Part shown: positions 24,411-41,173 of the stretch, in pieces
Position numbering within the stretch: position 1 is the first letter of the stretch
How the letters are laid out: every line of letters starts with the position of its first letter
Source: Neocallimastix lanati (nom. inval.)
Taxonomy: Eukaryota > Neocallimastigomycota > Neocallimastigomycetes > Neocallimastigales > Neocallimastigaceae
Assembly (NCBI GenBank): GCA_016946835.1
Contig: JACVTC010000066.1
Coordinates: 105,001 to 169,000 of the forward strand
Reading direction: 5' to 3'
DNA length: 64,000 nt
Notes under the pieces: model-generated
Told to the model about the DNA's origin: nothing
Database searches by the model: none
Seen by the model: only the letters and a program-made list of their open reading frames with translations
Made by a program: the position numbers and the translations under genes

Positions 24411-26100
24411 TATTATTATTATTTGTTAAGAGTTATGAATTTATGGTTTATAATTATGTCAATTTTATTAATATATTTTATGATAAAGAGTTTCTGACAC
24501 TTAATTATTCTAAATTAAATGCTTTTATATTAATATATTGTTGGCTTATACATTATTTATATTACAATATGTTTCAATACATTTGAAGCTTATTTTTCAT
24601 ACATTTCACATATTCTAACAATTATTATTTATTATTTATTATTATTTATTATTATTTATTATTATTTTTTTATTATTTATATTATTTATTATTATTTTTT
24701 TATTATTTATATTATTTATTATTATTTATTAATTATTTATATTATTTATTATTATTTATTAATTATTTATATTATTTATATTATTTATATTATTTATATT
24801 ATTTATATTATTTATATTATTTATATTATTTATATTATTTTATTAATACTATTAATATTATATATATTATATATATTATTTATATTATTTATATCATATA
24901 TATTTCTCTTATTTCTTTTATTTATATTATATTATTTATATTATTTATATCATATATATTTCTCTTATTTATATTATTTCTTTTATTTATATTATTTCTC
25001 TTATTTATATTATTTATATTATTTATATCATTTATATCATTTATATTATTTCTCTTATCATAAATAAAAATGGAACAAGAAATTTGATATGAAATAATAT
25101 AAATTTAATTATAAAAATTTAATAAATATATATATAGGTTTTATGATAAAACGATGAATAAATTAATGATTAAAATTACATAATATTTAATCATCTAAAA
25201 ATAGATTAAAAATTAATTAATGAATACATAAAAAAAAAATTTTTTTTTTTGATTTATACTTATAATCTTTTAATTTTATTATAAAATAAACTTTTTTTTA
25301 CTTTTTTTGGAAAAATTTTTTAACTTTTTTTTCTTAATAAAATTTAAATTAAATTAAATTATAAATTAAAAAAAAAAAGATAGTACAATTATTATCTAAA
25401 AAAGTAAAAAACGGTTAAGTAAAAAATTTTTTTATTAAAATTCTTATATTTATTTATTTATTTATTATTTATTATTCAATTATTTATTATTTATATATTT
25501 ATTTATTATTATTTATTTATTATTTATTATTTATTATTCAATTATTTATTATTTATATATTTATTTATTATTATTTATTTATTATTTATTATTTATTATT
25601 TATTATTTATTATTTATTATTTATTATTTAATTATTTATTATTTATTATTTATTATTTATTATTTATTATTTATAATTCAATTATTTATTATTTATTATT
25701 TATTATTTATTATTTATTATTTATAAATTATTATTTATTATTTATTATTTAATTATTTATTATTTATTATTTATTATTTATTATTTATTATTTATTATTT
25801 ATTATTTATTATTTATTATTTATTATTATTTATTATTTATATTTATTATTTATTATTTATTTTTTTTATTTATTATTCAGTTATTTAATTATTTATTTTT
25901 TATGGTAATATATAAATAAGGTATGGTCAATAATTTTTAAAATATATCTAATGATATGTATTATATATATGTAAAAAATAGAATAATTCATTAAATTTTT
26001 TATTTTTTTTTATAGATAATTTATTAAATTATCAATTTTTTATTATATAAGTATTAAAATCTATTATTAAGAAAAAAAAAAAAGAATTTCAAGAATTTTT
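16416..26100. other. Gene desert of AT-rich simple repeats
   Basis: I find no supported gene in about 9.7 kb. Recognisable blocks: TATATT repeats about 17,095-17,135; TTATTAT 7-mers about 17,320-17,570; TTTA/CTTA repeats about 17,660-17,775; TA-rich tract 18,420-18,665; an AATATTTATTTATTT array 19,330-19,625; TTATTTAGTTAG repeats 19,915-20,190; AAT tract 20,520-20,600; ATT tract 24,365-24,425; TTATTATTTA-type arrays 24,620-25,060 and 25,440-25,870. A tandem duplication of about 53 bp lies at 22,400-22,500. Tyr/Ile/Phe-rich frames (for example 18,316-18,661) are composition artefacts. Confidence 0.7.
23030..23240. other. Complex-sequence island in the AT desert
   Basis: About 200 bp of mixed-composition sequence with no long frame. 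It includes repeated short motifs (GAAATGTATAACACAT twice, GCCAGTAAATA twice) and flanking ATGTGTTTTATTTGTCAC repeats at about 23,250-23,330. It could be a decayed transposable element, an RNA gene or a regulatory region. I recognise no known RNA family in it. Confidence 0.35.
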
Positions 26101-27698
26101 TTTTTATTTGTATTTTTTTTTTGCAGTCACTTTGACCCTAGGAATTTATCATGAGCATACCAAAATTCTAATTTTATATCAATAGAAGACATTAATTCAT
26201 TATTATTGTTATTGTTTTTTTTTTTTTTTTTTTTAATAGGATAAGAAATCGTGAATAATTAATTATTTTTTTTTTTTTTTTTGCATTCTTTTTTGCTCAT
26301 TTTCATGCTTTATACTTTACTACTATCTTTTTTTTTTTTTTTAAGAGGAAATGAACATCTAATCTTTATCCTATATAAAATATTCTTTTTTTTTTTTTTT
26401 CCTTAATTCATTAAAAAATTTTTTTTTATGAATTGAATTTACATAGCCTCTTATTACGAGTCAATAATATTAGCAAAATTTCATTGGAATCACTTGTAGA
26501 TTTACAACCACTTAATTTGTCTATACTTTAAATGCTTTACCTTTTAATGACAAATAAATTTTTGCGGGACATTCTAAACATTGATTTCCTTGATTTCCTG
26601 ATTTCGGTTGACGATATTAATCGATAAATTCCTTTGCAATGGAATTAGTTGCAGTGTTGATGATTGATGAACTTATTCATCTGTACTATCTATTGAAAAG
26701 TTCTTCATTTCCTAATTCTTCACTAAGAATATCAAATATTTATATTTATTGCTATCACATCTTTCTTTCTTAAATTAGTAAGACATTTATATCTATCCCA
26801 TTTAACAAATTTTTTTTTTTTTTTTTTTTTTGATAACAAAAATGATTCATCTATGGTAATTTTTTTTTTTTTTGCAATAAATTATGAGTGGGTTTATGAT
26901 CAGATAGCGAAGGAATAATCAATAAAATATTCCACTTGATAATCTTGTTGATCCAGCATACTTGAGTTAGCTAAAGGCATGATCAATATCTGATGAATAT
27001 CTAACCTCTAGTCCATGAAATAGGTAAATCATAGAATCAGAGGGGAGGGAATAAACCAGTTATCAAGGTTTCATTGTTCATTAATTTCATCTCATGTAAA
27101 TCAACGGTGCTCATGTTTGCTCATGTGCTCAACAGTGCTCATGTTAAGACCTTCCAAGAAGAAAAAAAAAATAGATGAATGATTTTGTGGAGATTCTGAA
27201 GCCATGTTTTTAAAAAAAAAAAAAACTTCAGTGAAATGCCTATTGGGACTTGTAATTGAGTGTTTTTTTTTTTTTTGTTTTTGTTTTTTTTTTTCTTTTT
27301 TTTTTTAGTGGAAATATAGACATTACCTTACAGAACACTTAGAGTGATTTCATAGACTATAGACTATAGATTCCTAAAAGAAACAAGAGGAGTATAGGAA
27401 TTTAGCTTCAAAGGATTTCTGAACAATGAGACATGATACCCCCATGATATAAACCTCTGCTACCTACCACTTGGCGTATTTAAGATCTATTCTTTTCTAA
27501 TAATATTTTGTAGTTGGAAAGTGTTACTTTTTACATAGATTTCTAGCTTCCTTGGTTCCATTGCCTATTTCCTGAAAAACATAGGAATAATGGTTTTATA
27601 AAAAAAAAAAAATGGTGTTGAAGTTAGTCAATACTATTCTCTTTTTCACAAAATTTTCATCCATCCAATTTTGGTATTCCAACTAAGACAGAAATAAG

Positions 27699-27736
<38 letters not shown>

Positions 27737-28460
27737 TTTCTGGATTAGAATATGAAATTGGATTTAGAGAATTTAGATTAGATTAGGTATATGGGGGGGA
27801 GAGCCATTGGGTACAATGACTGGCATTTATAACATTTATTGAATTGGTTGAACTTGAGATTTGTTGAGTTTGTATAATTGAATTGGTTGAACTTGAGATT
27901 TGTTGAGTTTGTATAATTGAATTGGTTGAACTTGAGATTTGTTGAGTTTGTATAATTGAATTGGTTGAACTTGAGATTTGTTGATTTTGTATATTATTGG
28001 AAGGTATATATAAAATTTAATATTATTAGATATTAAATTTTTTGTTTTTTGATTTGAGTGCTGAAAAGAAACCTCAGAATGCCATTTGGGAACATCAATA
28101 ATATGAATTTTTTTTTTTTTAAAATACTTTTACAAAATTTTTTTTTTTTGAAGTGATTGAAATTTAAAGTGTATACTTTTAATCCTGAAGAAATTCGTCG
28201 ATCTTTCTTTTTTTTTTTTTTTTGGATTGATAATGAAATTGGTATTCCGTTGAATCTATTGAATCTACCGTTGGCAAAGAGCGTCAAAATGTCGAAATGA
28301 TAAGGCTTATGGAATTTTTTCACCTCCTCCCCCGGTGAGGTGAAAGTTCCGATCTGATACAGATTCGTTTGATAACACGAATTACTGAAATTGTTACTCA
28401 CCATAATGGGACGTGATGTTATCCTCAATGAATGGGGAAAATTAAGAGGCAATTGCTTCT
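26100..28460 (-). pseudogene. Degenerate LINE relic, endonuclease region
   Basis: Mixed-composition DNA interspersed with T-tracts. The minus strand at about 26,880-26,920 translates as SLSDHKPTHNLL, which resembles the SDHxP motif near the end of the apurinic-type endonuclease domain of non-LTR retrotransposons. Surrounding frames are broken by stops. A longer minus frame at 28033-28452 (TNLYQIGTFTSPGEEVKKF and onward, with poly-Lys) is unassigned and could be a more N-terminal part. The assignment rests on one motif plus nearby LINE relics, so it is tentative. Confidence 0.35.
27839..27994. repeat. 39-bp minisatellite, four copies
   Basis: A 39-bp unit starting TTGAATTGGTTGAACTTGAG is repeated four times almost perfectly in head-to-tail order. 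The last copy has a single G-to-T difference (GAGTTTG to GATTTTG). It lies in the decayed LINE region. Confidence 0.9.
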
Positions 28461-28542
28461 AACCCACTTTTATAATTTTATAATATTTATAATATATAAT
28501 ATTTTATTTCATGTACTTTATTTGTTATTTTTCACGTAAATC

Positions 28543-28948
<406 letters not shown>

Positions 28949-29276
28949 TAACGTCATTGTTCGACGTCGACGCTCCTCTCTGACAAAAAAACAAGCCACG
29001 GTTTAGGTCTAATGCTCTAATATTATATTAATTGTAGATAAAATTGATCATAATGGATAGTGTATGTAAAAATAAAAAAAATAAAAAAAAAAAAAAAAAA
29101 AAAAAAAACTATATCATTAATATTAATCACGAAATCACAATAGGCATAACCTCAGTATGGAAATTCCATTTTTTTTTTTTTTTTTTAAACAGGGAAGAGA
29201 ATACCCTTCCATAACCACCACCATAACTTTATTATAAAAAAAATACATGTAAGTGAAAAGTACATTTGAAATTAAG

Positions 29277-29313
<37 letters not shown>

Positions 29314-29482
29314 AAATAAAATAAAAGTTAAAAAAAATAAAAAATAAAAAAGGTGACTCAGATGAACCTCTGAAAAGTTAGTTCATTTAATTGTCTCTCC
29401 TCCCCATTGCCGAAATGTAGCTTAGCTCATTTAAAAGCTAAAGTTCCACCAAGAAGGAACAAAAGTATATATATATATATAT
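28949..29482 (-). pseudogene. LINE relic fragments, copy C, next to the copia insertion
   Basis: Contains A/T tracts and, at about 29,390-29,460, the same segment that encodes FLLGG on the minus strand at 11,870-11,915 (read + as TTCCACCAAGAAGGAA). Frames are short and broken. The copia element inserted into a TA microsatellite directly after it, at 29,483. Confidence 0.4.
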
Positions 29483-29655
29483 TGTTAAAATATAGTAAAT
29501 AAAATTATACATTATGCTTTATTATAAAATAAAATTAATATAAAATACGTGTAATAATTATTATTTAGAAAATGATTCTTCTTTATTAATAAAATATTAT
29601 TAAATAAATAAAATATATAATATAAAATAATTAATCTGAGCTTCACTCATTGACA
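29483..29655 (+). repeat. 5' LTR of copia element
   Basis: 173-bp repeat beginning TG and ending CA. It differs from the 3' LTR by a G/A change near 29,549 (ATACGTG versus ATACATG), which implies recent insertion. Confidence 0.93.
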
Positions 29656-29669
29656 GATTAAGAGTCTCA
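29656..29669 (+). other. Primer binding site complementary to tRNA-Lys(CTT) anticodon arm
   Basis: GATTAAGAGTCTCA directly after the 5' LTR is the exact complement of TGAGACTCTTAATC, the anticodon arm of tRNA-Lys(CTT). It is identical to the first 14 bases of the primer site of the mini-element at 7479-8406. Priming from an internal tRNA position implies a cleaved half-tRNA primer, as known for copia with initiator tRNA-Met. Confidence 0.8.
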
Positions 29670-29982
29670 TGAAAGAGACCATAAATATATTTATATAATA
29701 TTATATTTTAAAAATTACTATATTCAAATTTAAATTTATTTTATAAAATAAATAAATATATAATTAATTTATTAAATAATTAAATATAAAAGCAAATAAA
29801 TAAAATTTTATTAAAATTTTGATGTTTAAAATCATGGGAAGAAAAAGAACTCAAGAAACAGAAATCTCCGAAGTTAGTTCCACTTCCTCTTCATCAACCC
29901 CTACTATGAATAAAAATGAAAACATTAATAAAGATGAGGATAATGTTCCTCAAAATGAAATTTTATTTCAAAATTATGTCTA

Positions 29983-33168
<3,186 letters not shown>

Positions 33169-33175
33169 AATATAA

Positions 33176-33209
<34 letters not shown>

Positions 33210-33265
33210 AAAATAAAAAATTAATAAAATAAAATAGTTCTAATAAAGACATAATGTAGGGGGAA

Positions 33266-33438
33266 TGTTAAAATATAGTAAATAAAATTATACATTATGC
33301 TTTATTATAAAATAAAATTAATATAAAATACATGTAATAATTATTATTTAGAAAATGATTCTTCTTTATTAATAAAATATTATTAAATAAATAAAATATA
33401 TAATATAAAATAATTAATCTGAGCTTCACTCATTGACA
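33266..33438 (+). repeat. 3' LTR of copia element
   Basis: 173-bp partner of the 5' LTR, preceded by the polypurine tract at about 33,256-33,265. Confidence 0.93.
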
Positions 33439-33449
33439 TATATATATAT

Positions 33450-33601
33450 ATAATGATTGATATAATCTTCAAAATTAGAAATAGAGTCATAGGGAGAAAG
33501 AGGATTAAACGCTCTAATCTTCCTAGAGAAAAAAAAACATAGAGACCATCAATGAAATTTAATTTAAAAGAATTTCCATCTAAAAGATGCAAGAGCATCG
33601 C

Positions 33602-33637
<36 letters not shown>

Positions 33638-33946
33638 AATGCTTAAAAGATTGATTACCTTCGCCACAACAACAGGGGCAAGTCTTGGAACAATTCTTTC
33701 TGAAACTTTACCCATTCTAATTAGCAATAGTAGTATTGTATTTATAACCACAGCGTAAACGTATAATCCACAAAAAACCCTAAGTTGAATTGGGGATATT
33801 TTTAAGTCTAAGTATAATTATAGCTTTATTATTTGAGAACTTGTTACTATTCGTAGTTTTTAACCTTTAATACCTTGAATACCTTGAAATTTGGCAACTG
33901 ATTTTTCCAATAGCATTCTAAAATATCGTCATATTTTACACATTTA

Positions 33947-33977
<31 letters not shown>

Positions 33978-35130
33978 TTTTTGGTTTTTTTTTTGTACTG
34001 CATACAAAGTTCTAGATTCTTTAGTCCAGGAATAATAAGGCATTTTTTGGGAATAGACTTAATAAGATTCCTTTATAATAATACAGTTCGATTTACTCCA
34101 TTTTTGCAAATGATTTAATCTGTATAAGGCTGCATGGATATCAACAATAGGAGGGATGCTTTTTAGATCTCCAAGATAAAGCATAAGCATAAGCGCTCCT
34201 ATATAGAATTATGTCTAATATAGTTGTTGTTTTTTTTTTTTTTGTTTTTGTTTTTGTTTTGTTTTTCTGAATTTGTTTTACCATTTTTAGAGAAGAAGGA
34301 GCCGATACACCAAAATAGATCAGTATTAATTAATGTTTGAATTCTGGCCGTTCTAGATTTGTTTGAGCCAAGTAAAGGAGAATAATAAATTACTTTACTA
34401 ATAACAAAGGATTGAAGAACTTTTTTTCCTGTATGCAATAGGAATAAGTTTATTTGAGAAGAACCGTGTAAATGAAAGAAGGGATTTTCTAACTTTAAAA
34501 TGCATGTGAGATATATAAATGTGGTCTAATAAGAGATCATCTGTTAAAAAAGGAGAATACCTAGATAAATATAACTAGAAAACATTTTTGGAATAGCATT
34601 TTCCTTCCTTTCCTAAATAGAAGATTGGGTCACTATAATTTGGAGGAGATTGAAAGTTCATTGGTTTTTATAACCCATAGTTGCACATTCACATTTTTCA
34701 ATATCAAAAGTCATTTCATTTAAATTAGCCCATTTATGTACCTTTTTTAATAATTTTTTCTATATTTTTTTGCACTTGGAGCAAATGAGAACAACATCAT
34801 CAGCAAAGAGTCCACCACAACACTTTTTTCTTCCAATACTTAACACCATACTTTTCACAGTCATTTAATATATCATTAATGAATAAATCGAATAAGATTG
34901 GAGATAAATGGACAACCTTGATAAACCCCCTCTTTTAATAGGAAATCCATTTGATAACATTGAAGCAAATCGAGCACGTTGCTTTAAATGAAGTATATAA
35001 ATTACAAAGAAAATCAAAGCATTTATCATATACTCCATAATGATATAATTTAGTAAGAATGTTAAATATAGGAACTGAATCATAAGCTTTTTTAAGATCT
35101 AAAAAAGGCTAAATATGTGAATTTTCCTTG
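33450..35130 (-). pseudogene. LINE relic with RT core and C-terminal zinc finger
   Basis: Minus-strand pieces appear in the expected order. Around 34,930-34,990 is ARFASMLSNGFPIKRG (RT finger/palm motif), and at 34,781-34,812 is GLFADDVVLIC with the FADD catalytic motif. A long decayed stretch follows, and at 33,635-33,690 is CPCCCGEGNQSFKHW, the C-terminal zinc finger, interrupted by a poly-A insertion. Many stops and frameshifts make it a pseudogene. Combined with the 12,312 and 11,560 copies, it defines a LINE family with a CPCC finger. Confidence 0.65.
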
Positions 35131-35179
35131 AAATTTTCTTTTATGGAAATTCCATAAACCTTAAAATATGTGAAATCAG

Positions 35180-35211
<32 letters not shown>

Positions 35212-36010
35212 CTTTCTTGAGGGTAAAAAAAAAAAAATAAAAGAAAAAATTAAAAATAAAAAAAAAAATAAAAATAAAAAATAAAATGAATATAAAAAAA
35301 TTATTTAAAAAATATATATATATTACTTGTATTATTTCTTTTTTCTTTTTTCTTTTTTTTTTTAATTTTTTATTTATATATATTGTTTTATTTATTTATT
35401 TATTTATTTATATTTATTTATTTATATTTATTTATTTATTTATTTTTATTTAACAGATAAATTTTTTTTTTTTTTTTTTTTTGGAAGAAAAAGAAAGAAT
35501 AAAAAAAAATTAAAAAATATATATATATATTATAAAAAAAAAAAAAAAAAAAGGGAGGATTTTATAAGGAAAATTATACTATATACTATATTATACAATA
35601 TATAATAAAAAAATTTTTTTTTTTTTCATTATTACTATAATTTATTATTACTATTATAATTAATTAGATTAAAATATAAAAAAAAAAAAATTTATAAAAA
35701 AAATTAAAAATTAAAATTAAAAAAAATTAAATATATATTTATTTGATTATATTTAATTCAATTTATAATAAAGCAATGAAAAAATATATATATACATCTA
35801 TATATATTATATATATTTAATTTTTGTTTGATAGAATTTTTATAAAAAAAAAAAAATTAAAAATTAAAAATATATTTAATAGAAAAAGAATTATAATAGT
35901 AATAATAATAATTAAATTTTTTTCTTCCTTTTTTTTTTCTCCCTTTTTCTCTCTTTCTTTTTCTTTTTTTTTTTTTTTTTTTTTTCATTTTTTAAGAAAA
36001 TTTTCTACAC
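35131..36010. other. Low-complexity spacer 3' of the kinesin gene
   Basis: A-tracts, TTTA repeats (35,390-35,450) and TA tracts. I see no gene. The Phe-rich frame near 35,824-36,033 is composition-driven. Confidence 0.6.
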
Positions 36011-36682
36011 TTATGATTTCTTTAATAAGTTAATGTACCATGAAGATCTCTTATTGGCATTAGAATTTGGATCTAAATCACTGTAATGTGCCATATTAGC
36101 ATATCTATTTTCAAAATCATCTTGTGGAACATTTTGACCACCTCTTAATGGTTTAGCAATACGAGAAGCATTCCACATCCAACTGTTGTTAGAATTACTA
36201 TTCTGAGCTCTAGCTTCTTGTAATCTTTCTCTCATAGCAGTTAATTGAGTATCGAACCTATCAATTTATAAATTTTTTATAAAATAAAAAAAAAAATAAA
36301 TTAAAATAAAATTAAAAATAAATTATTAATAAATATAATAAATAATTTATTAATATACTATAAAAATATATATATATATATATTTTAAAAAAAAAATTTA
36401 ACATACTTTTGGTTTTGTAAAGTTAATTTTTCTTGAGCATCTTGTAAAAGATGTTCTAAGGTTTGAATACGTTCATTTCTAGCCATTAACTTTCTATCAG
36501 CAACAACAATTTCCTTCTTTAAGGTAGAGTTTTGTTCAACAAGCTTTTTTATTTTATAGTAAGTAATAATGAAATTAAATCAAATTAAAATATATTAATA
36601 TGATTTTTAATTATTATTTTAAAATATATATATATATATCAAAAACTTTTTATAAAAAATATTATGTTTTTTTTTTTTTTTT

Positions 36683-36714
<32 letters not shown>

Positions 36715-39700
36715 TTTTTTTTTGTTTCGCTTAAAACTTACTTGTTTTTGAACATTAGTTAATTGTTCTAAGTTACGTTCTAAGAAAGTCATCTTTTGTT
36801 GTTGAGTCTTATTATTACTACTACGTAATATAGTGTTGTATTGTTCACGAGTTTCATCTAATGAAAGTTCTAATTCTACAACCTTTTCACATCTATTTTG
36901 TAAATCTCTCATTAACTTCTTTTTCATGGTATCGAAGTCAGCTAATTGTTGACCCATAGTTTGTTTTATCTTTTCTAATTCTTCTTCCTTCTTAGTCAAA
37001 TCAACTGGCTTGTTACTATTAGCTGTCTTCTTTAAGTTTTCAAGAGCATTTTGAAGATTTTGAGTTTGTTGCTTAAGTTCATCAGACATTCTTTTTTTTT
37101 TATTTTTTATTATTATTATTATTATTATTATTGTTGTTATTATTATTATTATTAAAATATATATTAATATTATCATTAATAATTAATATAAATATTTTTT
37201 AAATTTTATTATATTTTAAAAAGAAAACTTACTGTTCAAGGTTAGTAATTTCTTCATCCTTCTTACTAATAATGTCCTTGTATTTATCAATTTCTTGTTG
37301 TTGAGCTTCTTTCTTTTGAGTGTATTGCTTTTCTAATTTTTCCTATATTATTTTAGTATAAAGATAAAAAAAAACATTTGAAATATTTTTTAATAAATTT
37401 ATAAATAATATTAAAAAAAAAAAAAAAAAAACATTTAATATATATATCATATTTTATATATACCTTTAATTCCTTAACGAAGTTTTCATCTCTGGATTCA
37501 CCAGCTTCATCTTCAGCAATAGTTTTTTCTTTATGAAATAGTAATAAAATTAATATTATTTTAGGCATTAGTTATTATTATTATTCATTTAAATATTATA
37601 TAAATATTATATAAAAATACATAAATAAATAATAAATGAAAATAAATATAAATAAATAAATAAATAAATAAAAATTGTTATTAATGATTTATCATACCTA
37701 ATAATTCTTCATATTCTAATTCTAATTGATTCATTCTGTTTTCCATTTCACGTTGTTTCTTAACTAAATCAGAATTTTCTTCCTTTAATAAGGTAGACTT
37801 AATAACTAATTCATTTAATAAGCTTTCTTGTTGGCTAGCCTTCTTGTTAGCTTCAATTAATTCTTCATATTGTTTTTCAATTTCTTCAGTAGTAGTTGGT
37901 AAAGTAACTTCTTGTGGTTTACCATCTAATTGAGAAAGAGCAGCTCTAAGTTGCTTTTCCTTTTCATCAATTAAGTTCTTAATTATAAAATAAAAATAAA
38001 AATAAAAATATTAAATTAAATTATTAATATAATTTACAAATAATATTATATAATTATTTCAAATAAAAATTATTAATTCGTATTTTTTTTTAACAATAAT
38101 TACAGATGGTGCTAATTCGGCCATCATCTTTGAAATCTTTTGAATCTTTAATTTTTCCTTGCCATAATCAGCATCACCTCTAGTAGATTGAGCTTCAATT
38201 AATTGTTTCTAAAAATAATTAAAATATTTAATAATTATTAAAATAATATATAAAATAAATAAAATAAAATTAATTAAAAGATATATATATATACATTAAT
38301 AGTTATATCGTAAAAAAATAAATTTTATTTATTTTCATTTTAAAATAAATAGAATACAAACCTTTAAGTCTTCAACTTCCTTTGAAAGCTCTTGGTTACT
38401 TTCCTTTAAGGAATCCATCATAATGGTAGTTTCCTTGTTTTCAAAGGTAATCTTTTCTAATTGAATCTTGAATTCATTAACCTTTGAAGACATATCCTTA
38501 TTATCCTATTATTCATTTAAATATGCACATATAATAGATCAATTTAAAAATAATATTAATAAATAAATAAATAAACAATTAATTTATAAGCATTATAATC
38601 ATTAAATTTAATATTATTAAATATAATTAATATATCTATATCATTATTTAATGATTTTATTAAAATGTCATTTAAAAAAAAAATAAATATTACTAGTAAT
38701 AATTATAATAAAAGTAAGATATACTTACAATAGACATTTGGTTTTCTCTTTCCTTTAAGAAGGTTAATTCTTCCTTAAGATCTTCAGCAATCTTTCTAGC
38801 TTCCTTAAGTTCCTTTTCTTTTTCAGTTAATTGATCAGACATTTCACCTTCTCTCTTTAAGAATTCTTCACGTTCATCATCATTAAGTGGTGGTAAAGCT
38901 GGAGTAGCAGCTCTTGATGGTATATCAACATGAGATTGAACTTCATTTGGTGATTGAACACTATCAATATATTTACCAGTACCAGTCTTTTGGAATGAGA
39001 CATATTGTTCTTTTGGAACAGTAGTACCAGATCTCCAAAGAGTAATTTCTCCTTCTAATGCAGCAATGTAAGTTTGCATAGAAGCAAGCTTCTTCTTATG
39101 CTTAGTTAAGAGTGCCTTAAGCTCAGCAACACTTAATTCTTGGTTAATCTTAGCCTTATTCTTAATAGTCTTAGCTCTTATACCAAATCTTAAAGTAGAT
39201 AAAGTTTCTGTATCATTAAAGGAAGATGGAGAACAGTTAATAATTAAAGTAGTTCTTGAGTTACCACCAAGAGATTCTTGTAAAATACGAGTAAGTTTAC
39301 TATCACGATATGGAATGTGAGATGACTAGATATCATAATAACAGTAATAATAAAAAAAAACAATAGTAATTTATAATTAATAATATATAAATATAATAAT
39401 AATAATAATTAATATTTAATATTTAAGATAATTAATATAATTTATATGTTTATATATATATACCTTTCCATCAGTTAAAGCGTTAATAACCATACCAAGA
39501 GCTGAAAGAGATTTATTAATCTTTTTAGCTTCTTCTAAAGTTTGACCAGTTGCACCAGTTTTACCAACCTTTTCAGAACCTGCTAAATCGACCAAGTAAA
39601 TCTTACCACTTTTTTGAGTACCGTTAGTTAAATCCTTTTGATTAACAGTAACAACAAAAATAGAGTGTGATCTTGAACTTTCAGCATTCATATCTATAAT

Positions 39701-40617
39701 AATAATACATATATATTAAATTGTTTAATCATTAATATAAATATTTATTGATTGATTGATATTAATTATTTACTAATTATTTTTTAATATTTATATTGAT
39801 AAAAATAAATTAAATTAAATTAAAATATATTTACTAGTGAAGGCAACAACTCTTGAAGCTGTTCCTCGTCTCATAACTTCCATAACTTCTTGAACTGAAC
39901 TAACATAAACTTCTAATAAACCCTTAACATAAACACCACGGTTCTTTTCTTCGTGAATTGGTAAATTATCATTAGTTGCTATTAAATTGGATAAAATCAA
40001 AAATTAAATGGAAAAAAAACATGTAATTATTTAATAACTTAAAAAAATACCATTTATTTTAATATATTATATTATCTATTATAATTATATCTTCTTACGA
40101 TTTAATAAATCTCTAATTCTTTCCATATAAATTTCCATAAATGAAACTTTAACTGTAAATTCAATAGTTGAAGGAGCATCCATAATAGTAGTAAAAATAG
40201 CTTCGATAATACGTGGAATTACACCCTTATATTCATCACTATCAATATCTGAACCCTAAATATAATAATAAATTGTAAATATTGACAATCATAACTATTT
40301 TATTAAAATAAAATTATATATTAGCTATTCATTTTATTTTCTAATATACTAACCATCATAGAGAAAGTCTTACCACTACCAGTTTGACCATATGCAAAAA
40401 TCTTTTATATAATAATAAATTATTAATTATAAAATTCCAATAAAAATAAATATATCATTTATTGTTTTTTCTTTGGTTTGTTTTTTATTTTATATTAAAT
40501 TATTTGTAATAAATACTTACTGTTCCATTATAACCTCTCATAACATCTATTTATCAATAAATTTTCAATAATGAAAATATTTATAGAAATAAAAATTTTA
40601 AAATATTAATATATTAC

Positions 40618-40654
<37 letters not shown>

Positions 40655-41173
40655 TATTAATTGATTATATAAAGTTGCAAAAAAACATAAATAGAAAAAT
40701 ATATATTAATAGTCATAAATTATACCTCCAACAATTGGAAGAGCAGTATACTCAAAGCATTCCTTTTGTGTACAATTCCAATCAAAAATCTTATCGAAAG
40801 TGAAAGTACCTGGGTAATCTTTACTCTACATTATTATAATCCCATTATTTTTTTTTTATTTTCAAATGAATTTAAATATATTTGATATAAATTTAATTTT
40901 AACAATTAAATAATAATATAAATTAATATTAATAATAAATAAAAATTTTATTTAATAAATAAATTTTTAATAATTATTCTTAAATGTATATATTAAATAT
41001 TCATTTAATAACAAAAAAAGGCATACTTCTAAAGAAACAGTTTGACCATCCTCATGAATTTTAACACAATTCACACCACCTTCTTTAATTTCTCTTGCAT
41101 TTTGTGGTCTGAAACGACAAACTACACGAATATTATTACCACCATCAGCTGAAGCTGGACGTCTTGAAGCCAT
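36011..41173 (-). CDS. KIF5: Kinesin-1 heavy chain (conventional kinesin)
   Basis: Plus-end microtubule motor. Sixteen exons: 41173-41027, 40825-40726, 40546-40521, 40401-40354, 40255-40099, 39978-39835, 39693-39464, 39325-38729, 38505-38362, 38208-38104, 37977-37698, 37528-37464, 37342-37233, 37090-36742, 36543-36407, 36257-36011. The joined frame is 961 aa, close to the 920-970 of fungal kinesin-1. The motor domain (about 1-335) has the P-loop GQTGSGKT at 96-103, switch [12 protein letters not shown] at 208-218 and switch II DLAGSE at 243-248. A neck and long coiled coil follow, including the fungal-conserved [22 protein letters not shown] region split over the last residues of exon 15. The tail has the autoinhibitory IAK motif (RIAKPLRGG, 912-920). 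One exon is only 26 nt. Introns contain TA, T and ATT tracts. A high-certainty assignment. Confidence 0.95.

Noticed and set aside
16416-26100. Regional centromere candidate
   Set aside because: AT-rich and gene-free, but so are most intergenic parts of this window; nothing specific distinguishes it.
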